This document shows, in pieces, positions 59,016-64,000 of a stretch of DNA of 64,000 nucleotides. The stretch covers positions 1 to 64,000 of the forward strand of contig JACQZN010000037.1 of assembly GCA_016213845.1 (NCBI GenBank), read 5' to 3'. Under the pieces are notes generated by a model. That model was given only the letters and a program-made list of their open reading frames with translations. It did not search any database and had not been told where the DNA came from. A program made the translations under genes and the position numbers. This stretch comes from Candidatus Wallbacteria bacterium (GTDB lineage Bacteria > Muiribacteriota > UBA6191 > JACPRK01). How positions within the stretch are numbered: position 1 is the stretch's first letter; the number at the start of each line of letters is the position of its first letter.

Positions 59016-59050
59016 ATGTCAGGAAGCGGGCCATCGACCCGGGAGGACCC

Positions 59051-59998
59051 ATGCCGCTTCGTACGTTCGCACACACTGCAACCACTTCGCTGGCTCTGCT
59101 GCTGGCGTTGGCCACGGCCTGCCCGGCCGAGTTCCCGCCCGAGGGGCGGCTCACCGTCAGCGCCTACAAGGTCCGCCAGGGCGAGGTCCTCGTCGTCGGA
59201 GTCCGAGGCGCGCGCGGCATCCGTCACATCGAAGGGCGCTTCCTCGACCGGCTTCTCTCCTTCTACAAGACCGACACGGGCGATTTCGAGTCCCTGGCCG
59301 GCGTCGACCTGGAAGACAAGCCCGGCTACAAGGAGGTCCGCGTCCATCTCGTCTCGCCCGGCGGCCAGACCCTGGTCCTGCGCAAGGCCGTCGAAATCCT
59401 CGAGGGCAAGTTCAGCGCCGACAAGCTCACGGTCCCCGACAAGATGGTCGACTTCGACGAGGAGACCACCGCTCGCATCGAGGATGAGCGCCAGCGGCTC
59501 GAGGCCGCTCTGGCGCGCCACAACCCGCGCGCCTTCGGTGCCTCCTTCGCCCTGCCCGTCGCCGGCCAGCTCACCTCCAGCTTCGGCCGTCGCCGCATCC
59601 TGAACGGAAAGCCCCGCTCCCCGCACTCCGGGGCCGACATCAAGGCGCCCATCGGGGCCGTCGTGAAGGCCACGGCCGCGGGCACCGTCGTGCTGGCCGA
59701 GGACCAGTACTTGCCGGGCAAGATGGTGGTGATTGACCACGGCCTGGGGATCTTCACCGGCTACTACCACCTCAAGGAGATCCGCGTCCAGGAGGGCCAG
59801 GAAGTGCGCGAGGGCGCTCTCCTGGGCTTCGTCGGCATGACGGGGCGCGTCACGGGTCCGCACCTGCACTGGATGGCGCGAATCGGAAAGGCGCGCGTCA
59901 ACCCGCTGTCGCTGAGGCGGCTGCGGATCTCGCAGCTCTCTAGCGACGAGCTTGCTTCTCCAGAGCCCGCAGAAGCTGATCCGGCGTCACGATCTTGA
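59051..59998 (+). CDS. M23 peptidoglycan endopeptidase-like protein
   Basis: The 315-residue protein has a hydrophobic leader (LALLLALATAC, possible but imperfect lipobox at Cys24), an N-terminal beta domain (about 30-118), a short helix and an M23/LytM domain (about 165-295). Zinc ligands are His192 and Asp196 in HSGADIKAPIG and His273 in HLHW; His271 is the catalytic histidine, so the site looks complete. It would cut peptide crosslinks of the wall. ATG 59051 follows GGAGGACCC. The gene converges on and overlaps the STAS-MshEN gene by 59 bases; the long open frame upstream is a shadow of the UspA gene. Confidence 0.9.
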   Translation: MPLRTFAHTATTSLALLLALATACPAEFPPEGRLTVSAYKVRQGEVLVVGVRGARGIRHIEGRFLDRLLSFYKTDTGDFESLAGVDLEDKPGYKEVRVHLVSPGGQTLVLRKAVEILEGKFSADKLTVPDKMVDFDEETTARIEDERQRLEAALARHNPRAFGASFALPVAGQLTSSFGRRRILNGKPRSPHSGADIKAPIGAVVKATAAGTVVLAEDQYLPGKMVVIDHGLGIFTGYYHLKEIRVQEGQEVREGALLGFVGMTGRVTGPHLHWMARIGKARVNPLSLRRLRISQLSSDELASPEPAEADPASRS

Positions 59999-60734
59999 GC
60001 CTGAGGAGCACGTCGCCCAGCTTCTCGCGCCCGCCCCCGCGCCGCTGCTCATCCAGCGCCCGCTTCAGCCCCGTATCGTCCAGCATCCCGGCCTCCTGAA
60101 GGATCTGGCCGAGCAGGTTACGACGTACGAACTCCGACTTCGAAGGCGGCGCCATCAGACTTCCGCCCGTCGAGCGCTGCTGCCGGCGCTGATACTGCGT
60201 CTCCAGCGCGCTCAGAATCTGCGCCGGCGTCACGATGTCCAGCCGAAGGAGAATGCTGCCCAGCTTCTCGGCGCCGGCCAGCCGCCGCTGTTCGTCCAGC
60301 GCCCGTTTCAGGCCATCCTCCTCGAGCACGCCCAGGTCGATGAGGATCTCCCCCAGCAGGCTCGCCTCGACGAACTCCGATCGTCTGGGCGCCTGCGCAG
60401 GCGCGATCATGCGGATGGCGGTCGGAACGTCGTCCGTCGCCGGGAACACGCTGGCCAGCGACAGGGTTCCGAGATACTCCCGAAAGGTCCCGGGCGGAGA
60501 CAGCAGCACCGAGGAGCCGCCGTTCAGCTTGATGCGGGAAAGCGCCCGCAACACCTCGCAGAAGACGTCGACCGTGGCGCTGCCCAGCTTCGAGAGATCC
60601 CAGAGCACCCGGATGGGATTGGCGCCCAGCAGATGGTCCATCTCCTCGCGGACGATCCGCACGGCGTCGACGCCGAGGACACCGGCCATGTCGACTTGGG
60701 TGTACCCCTGTTTCTGCGCGATGCCAATCTTCAT
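59940..60734 (-). CDS. STAS domain protein with two MshEN c-di-GMP-binding domains
   Basis: The 264-residue protein has an N-terminal STAS (anti-sigma-antagonist-like) domain (about 1-112; YTQVDMAGVLGVDAVRIV, LWDLSKLGSATVDVF) in which the usual phosphorylated Ser is replaced within DLSKLGSATVD. Two MshEN/GspE-N-type repeats follow (126-180 and 206-261), each with the paired pattern LLGxxLxxxGxLxxxxLxxALxEQ then LGxxLLRLxIVTxxQxLxAL. This pattern binds cyclic di-GMP in MshE. There is no ATPase domain, so this appears to be a free-standing c-di-GMP receptor. ATG 60734 is chosen; the frame to 61412 is antisense to other genes. A TACGAT lies 14 bases upstream. Confidence 0.82.
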   Translation of the reverse strand: MKIGIAQKQGYTQVDMAGVLGVDAVRIVREEMDHLLGANPIRVLWDLSKLGSATVDVFCEVLRALSRIKLNGGSSVLLSPPGTFREYLGTLSLASVFPATDDVPTAIRMIAPAQAPRRSEFVEASLLGEILIDLGVLEEDGLKRALDEQRRLAGAEKLGSILLRLDIVTPAQILSALETQYQRRQQRSTGGSLMAPPSKSEFVRRNLLGQILQEAGMLDDTGLKRALDEQRRGGGREKLGDVLLRLKIVTPDQLLRALEKQARR

Positions 60735-60766
60735 GCGGGCTCGCCAGGCATCGTAACACAGGGAGG

Positions 60767-60822
60767 AGGCTCGAGGCTTGAGGCTTGAGAAGTGAGGCTC
60801 GAGGCTTGAGAAGTGAGGCGCG
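60767..60822. repeat. Degenerate heptamer/21-mer repeat block
   Basis: Two 21-base units starting AGGCTTGAGAAGTGAGGC (60781-60801 and 60802-60822, one mismatch) follow AGGCTCGAGGCTTG. The GCTTGAG heptamer is the complement of the CTCAAGC unit at 1516-1578. The block lies between divergent genes and holds no frame of interest. Confidence 0.85.
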
Positions 60823-60893
60823 AGGGGTGGCGCCCCAAACTTCGGGGGGGTGGGTACATAATGAATACGGGAGTGATTCGAGGAGGAAGCCGG

Positions 60894-61475
60894 ATGCGAG
60901 TGCGAGCGAGTGCGTGGATGGCCCTGCTGCTGGTACTGCCGTTCTGGGGGGCAGGAGGCCGATCGATGGCCGAGATTCCGAAGCGGTACCTCTTGCCGAT
61001 CTGGTACACGGGGAAAGTGGAGACGCGCGCTGCCGGGGGCAAGATCGAGGTGCAGGCGCGACTGCAGACCAACCTCGCCACCATGCGCAAGGCGCGCGTC
61101 TGGCTCGAAGCGGGAAAGGGGGCACGGCTCGTCTCCTCCTCGGTGGCTGCGGTGACTCCATCGGTCGGCGGGCCGCGAGCGACGGCGTCGGCGACGGGGC
61201 AGTTCGAAGGCGACCTGCCGCCGGGCAGCAAGCTGGACGTCTCCGGGGTGTTGACGCCTGAGCCTGGCAGCGATCATGCCTACGTCACGCTCGCCTTCGA
61301 CTACGACTTTCCCGACGAGGAGCTGCGCGCGCACATAACGGCGCGAGCCTCCGAGGAATACCCCGACCGCGAGCTCCGGGAGCTGCTGATCCGGACGCTT
61401 CACGAGAAGCACCGCGGGCGCAAGTCAGGAGGCATCACGGAGCGGATCGAGCTGACCTCCGGGAGCGGCCGGTGA
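60894..61475 (+). CDS. Secreted protein of unknown function
   Basis: The 193-residue protein has a signal peptide (MALLLVLPFWGAGGRSMA, ending near residue 27). The mature part looks like an immunoglobulin-type beta sandwich (EVQARLQTNLATMRKARVWLEAG; VTLAFDYDFPDEELRAHI) followed by a charged tail. No motif is recognised. ATG 60894 follows AGGAGG by seven bases; earlier in-frame starts at 60813 and 60861 lack a site. It heads a plus-strand operon: its stop overlaps the metallopeptidase start by four bases (GTGA). Confidence 0.72.
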   Translation: MRVRASAWMALLLVLPFWGAGGRSMAEIPKRYLLPIWYTGKVETRAAGGKIEVQARLQTNLATMRKARVWLEAGKGARLVSSSVAAVTPSVGGPRATASATGQFEGDLPPGSKLDVSGVLTPEPGSDHAYVTLAFDYDFPDEELRAHITARASEEYPDRELRELLIRTLHEKHRGRKSGGITERIELTSGSGR

Positions 61476-62998
61476 GCCGCCGGCAGCTTGCGCTCTGTGC
61501 GGCGCTGGCTCTGCAGGCGTTCGCATCGGCGGCGTCGCCGGCCCAGTCGGTACCGCTCGAGATCGTCTTCCGCACCTACGATGGCCCCGTCGCGAGCGCC
61601 GGGACGCCATTCGTCGAGCACGACGTCACACTCGTGGCCGGGACGAAGGAGGCCAAGGAGTTCATCGATGCGCACCGGCGATCCAACCCGGAGCTTGTCG
61701 CGGCCTACGAGAAGCTGACGGGCGATGCGAAGCTGCGCGCTCACCTCGGGAGCATCCTCGGGCTCACGGGCCAGACCAAGCAGGTCATTCTGGCCGACGA
61801 CAGCCGCAAGTACGTCGACGCCGACAAGGACGGCAAGCCCGACACCGACGCCGCCGCCAAGGAAGTCACGCACGTCTGGCCGCACTCCGCCGGCACGCAT
61901 GTCGTGATCTCGCAGAGTTACCTCGAGAGCTACCCGGACGAAGAGGACCTGGTCGGTGTGCTCATCCACGAGCTCAGCCACACGCAGGACGAGTCGAACC
62001 TCTACGCCGGCGATTACGGCGCCGACGGCAGCCACTTCGCCGACGAAGTGCTCTACAACAATGGCGGGAAGACCTACTCCCACAACGCGGCCTGGATCGA
62101 GGGCTGGGCCGACTTCACACCGATGCTCCACGACCCTGCCGAACGCGCCGACGGCGTGCGGAAGGCGTCCAAGCTGACGCTGGAGAGCGCCGACGCCAAG
62201 CACTCGGAGCTGGCCTGGAAGGACGCGAGCTACGAGCAGTTGCTGGCGGTCGAGCTGACCAACGCCTTTATCCTCTACGACATCGCGACCCTGCTGCCCG
62301 GCGGCAAGGAGAAGCTCTTCGCCGCGTTCAGGGCCACGAACTCCGACGAGCGCGTGCTGCTGGACGTGCTGGCGGAGTACGTGCGGGCCAACCCTGCGGA
62401 GGCGTTCGCCGTGGCCGCCATCTTCGACGGCTACACGGGCTTTCGCGCGCCCGACTCGGCGCTCGACCAAGTTCTCGGCGCTCGGCAGGCAGCTCGCTAT
62501 CGCAAAGACTTCCGCGATGGGCTGCGCAAGCGCAACGAGTCGGGCGAGCTGGATGACGTCCAGACGGTGACGCGACACGCTGCCAGCCGGCTGCTGGAAG
62601 CCGGCGCCGAGGCCCGACTGAAGGCTGTCCGGGCCCGGCTCGACGAGCTTGACCGCTGGAAGCCCTCCTTCTGGGACGTACTCGGTGGACCGGGCTGGTG
62701 GCTGGTGAAGAAGCTGATGCACGACCGGGAGCGGGCCAGGCTTCTCGAGGAGCGCCGGCAGCTGGAGCACACGCTCGCCTCGCTGCGAGCGGCCCGGACG
62801 GAAGCAGCGCTTGCGGTGCGCGTTCTTCCGCCGCCGCCTGCGCGTCCGGAGGAGTACGGGGTGGGAGCAGACACGGGCACCGGCGGGGGCGACTCGGGGG
62901 CAGGCGGGCGCACGGGAACGGCCGCGGCTGCGGTCAGCGGCGGCTCCGGCACGCCGGCGGGCGTGGTGAGCGGGCAGCCGCTCGACTGGGGGCGGTGA
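61472..62998 (+). CDS. Secreted zinc metallopeptidase-like protein
   Basis: The 508-residue protein has a signal peptide (LALCAALALQAFASAAS, cut near 25). The zinc motif HELSH (His166, Glu167, His170) is followed by AWIEGWADF with Glu210, the third ligand expected of a gluzincin-like protease. A D-rich loop DADKDGKPDTD (116-126) resembles a calcium loop. The last third is coiled-coil helix (about 370-460) and then a Gly/Ser/Thr-rich tail. No family name is certain. It overlaps the preceding gene as GTGA and is followed seven bases later by the next gene, so it belongs to a four-gene operon. Confidence 0.75.
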   Translation: MSRRQLALCAALALQAFASAASPAQSVPLEIVFRTYDGPVASAGTPFVEHDVTLVAGTKEAKEFIDAHRRSNPELVAAYEKLTGDAKLRAHLGSILGLTGQTKQVILADDSRKYVDADKDGKPDTDAAAKEVTHVWPHSAGTHVVISQSYLESYPDEEDLVGVLIHELSHTQDESNLYAGDYGADGSHFADEVLYNNGGKTYSHNAAWIEGWADFTPMLHDPAERADGVRKASKLTLESADAKHSELAWKDASYEQLLAVELTNAFILYDIATLLPGGKEKLFAAFRATNSDERVLLDVLAEYVRANPAEAFAVAAIFDGYTGFRAPDSALDQVLGARQAARYRKDFRDGLRKRNESGELDDVQTVTRHAASRLLEAGAEARLKAVRARLDELDRWKPSFWDVLGGPGWWLVKKLMHDRERARLLEERRQLEHTLASLRAARTEAALAVRVLPPPPARPEEYGVGADTGTGGGDSGAGGRTGTAAAAVSGGSGTPAGVVSGQPLDWGR

Positions 62999-63005
62999 GG
63001 CGCGC

Positions 63006-63605
63006 GTGGCCGACGAGGCTCCGGTCGTCGTCTGGGAGAGCTGGCGCCGGTGGGAGCGCGCAGAGGTGCTGGCCGGAGCCGACGAGCTCGGGCGCATGCA
63101 GCGGGAGCTGGTCTCCGCCGGCGCGGCGCTCACGCGTCATTACAACCCGGCGGAGGAAGTGACTGCATTGGTGGCCTGGAGGTGGGGGGCATCGGACTAC
63201 GCGGCGCTCTCGAGCGAATCCGATTTTCTCGGCGAGAACCCTCAGGAGCGCTGGCTCGCGGAGCACTTCCGGGCTCGCGGATGCCGGGTGGAGTTCGGCG
63301 CGGCGCAGCTGGAAAGCTCGCTCCGGGAGAGGGCCGGATCGGAGGAGCCGTCCGTGGAGCTCAAGTGCCGGGTGCGGGACCTGATCGAGCAACTGCGCGT
63401 GCGCTGCGGTCTGGGCCGCGGCCTGCTGGTGCAGCTCGACGCCTATGTACTGGAGCGGATGGCGCATCTGACTCTCTTCGACCGGAGACTTCGCCTGGCG
63501 GGGGAGCTCTCGGCGAATCCGGGAAGACAGCGGACGTTGCCGCCGGAGCTCGTGGCCTTCGATCGGCAGCTGGAGGAGCTGGGGCGTGGCCTTCGAAGTC
63601 TTTGA
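63006..63605 (+). CDS. Protein of unknown function
   Basis: The 199-residue, Arg/Glu/Leu-rich, mostly helical protein has no signal peptide, membrane segment or cysteine motif. I do not recognise it. Notable segments are HYNPAEEVTALVAWRWGASDY and LSSESDFLGENPQERWLAEHFRARGC. It starts at GTG 63006, seven bases after the metallopeptidase stop, and its end overlaps the next gene by 20 bases, so translation is coupled to both neighbours. It may be a cytoplasmic partner of the coiled-coil protein that follows. Confidence 0.6.
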   Translation: MADEAPVVVWESWRRWERAEVLAGADELGRMQRELVSAGAALTRHYNPAEEVTALVAWRWGASDYAALSSESDFLGENPQERWLAEHFRARGCRVEFGAAQLESSLRERAGSEEPSVELKCRVRDLIEQLRVRCGLGRGLLVQLDAYVLERMAHLTLFDRRLRLAGELSANPGRQRTLPPELVAFDRQLEELGRGLRSL

Positions 63606-64000
63606 GCTGGTGCTGGGGCTGTTCCGTGAATCGCGGCCGGACGACCGATCGATGGCGCTCGTGGCACAGGCGATCGACGAGTTTTCGGCCGGGAGCCGGG
63701 CGCTCAAGGAGGAGATCTCGGCCGCCCTGGAGCGACTTTCGGAGGACGTCAACCGCTGCCTGGAACACCGGTTCCTTCATGAGGAGTGGGAAGCGCGAGC
63801 ACGGCGGGCGCGCCAGCTCGATCCGGGCGGCGGCTCAGGGATGACGGGCCATGCGCTGGAGCGCGCGGCCTTCCATGCCGCCCAGGTGGAGGAGAGCCGG
63901 GCCTCCGCGAGCCGGGAAGAGACCGTCGTGCGCGCACTCGAGGCGCGGCTGGCCGACATCGATCGGAACCTGGAGCGAATCCTGCGAGACCGCGACGTCC
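63586..64000 (+). CDS. Coiled-coil protein, cut by the window end
   Basis: The frame opens with GTG 63586 (MAFEVFELVLGLFRES) and stays open for all 138 codons to the window edge. The translated part is charged and helical with strong coiled-coil character (SRALKEEISAALERLSEDVNRCLEHR; ALEARLADIDRNLERILRDRD) and one glycine-rich break. There is no signal peptide. It overlaps the upstream gene by 20 bases in another frame, which supports it over the competing plus-strand frame that starts at 63050. The C-terminus and family are unknown. Confidence 0.6.
   Translation, partial: MAFEVFELVLGLFRESRPDDRSMALVAQAIDEFSAGSRALKEEISAALERLSEDVNRCLEHRFLHEEWEARARRARQLDPGGGSGMTGHALERAAFHAAQVEESRASASREETVVRALEARLADIDRNLERILRDRDV

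Noticed and set aside
62934..63752. 272-codon minus-strand frame opposite the end of the last operon
   Set aside because: It crosses two coupled plus-strand genes, has no ribosome binding site and shows the Ser/Arg/Pro-rich composition of an antisense shadow.

Overview
The window is about 64 kb of GC-rich, gene-dense bacterial chromosome with roughly fifty protein genes and no rRNA, tRNA, CRISPR array or complete transposase that I could find. It suggests a free-living Gram-negative-type bacterium: type IV pilus and pseudopilin proteins, many signal peptides, a probable lipoprotein and M16 protease pairs, with MqnD (futalosine menaquinone route), a HemQ-like protein, HEAT-repeat proteins, a Ser/Thr kinase and a VWA protein. 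This mixture fits uncultured Acidobacteriota or a nearby phylum, but that placement is inference; no rRNA or ribosomal marker is present.

Layout. 0.4-4.2 kb (minus): secreted unknown, PilX-like protein and tpiA. 4.3-5.9 kb (plus): PilT-like ATPase with a long N-terminal extension. 5.9-8.0 kb (minus): membrane spermidine-synthase-like protein and ndk. 8.1-13.4 kb (plus): a coupled three-gene unit of peptide-binding protein, PqqD/inactive site-2-protease/cNMP-binding membrane protein, and a GspG-like protein. 13.5-18.5 kb (minus): M16 protease pair and an amidohydrolase. 18.6-22.3 kb (plus): kinase/formylglycine-enzyme fusion, a secreted helical protein and a seven-EF-hand protein. 22.3-28.7 kb: second spermidine-synthase-like protein, radical SAM enzyme, nucleotidyltransferase-like remnant, nagA and small envelope genes. 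29.0-32.9 kb (minus): HEAT membrane protein coupled to a RING-like zinc-finger membrane protein. 33-39 kb (plus): AddB/AddA-like helicase-nuclease pair. 39-43.5 kb: M48-like zinc-ribbon protein, moaC, rlmN, HEAT protein. 43.6-50.9 kb (minus): glycosidase-like protein, desaturase, PAC2, YyaL/DsbD fusion, TVP38 protein. 50.9-55.0 kb (plus): three pilin-like genes running into a cupin, mqnD and a His/Cys-rich lipoprotein. 55.2-60.7 kb: HemQ-like, VWA, inactive NlpC/P60, tandem UspA, M23 peptidase and STAS-MshEN proteins. 60.9-64 kb (plus): an export and metallopeptidase operon cut by the window end.

Two themes stand out. The first is a family of long perfect palindromes sharing the core CGGGGACACACGACCTATTT. 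It has four copies; three sit immediately after stop codons, and in at least two the arms continue into non-family flanking sequence that is itself inverted, as if the element had entered the apex of an existing hairpin. The second is the number of proteins that keep a protease or transferase fold but lack the catalytic residues: one M16 subunit, an M50-like domain, an M48 domain with Arg for the first zinc His, an NlpC/P60 domain without its Cys and His, and a nucleotidyltransferase-like protein.

Many genes overlap by 1-4 bases (ATGA/GTGA), so several units are probably translationally coupled. Several lead genes lack an obvious Shine-Dalgarno site and instead have a TANNNT hexamer 5-7 bases before the start codon, suggesting leaderless transcripts. 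Where the start was moved from the longest open frame, the entry gives the reason.
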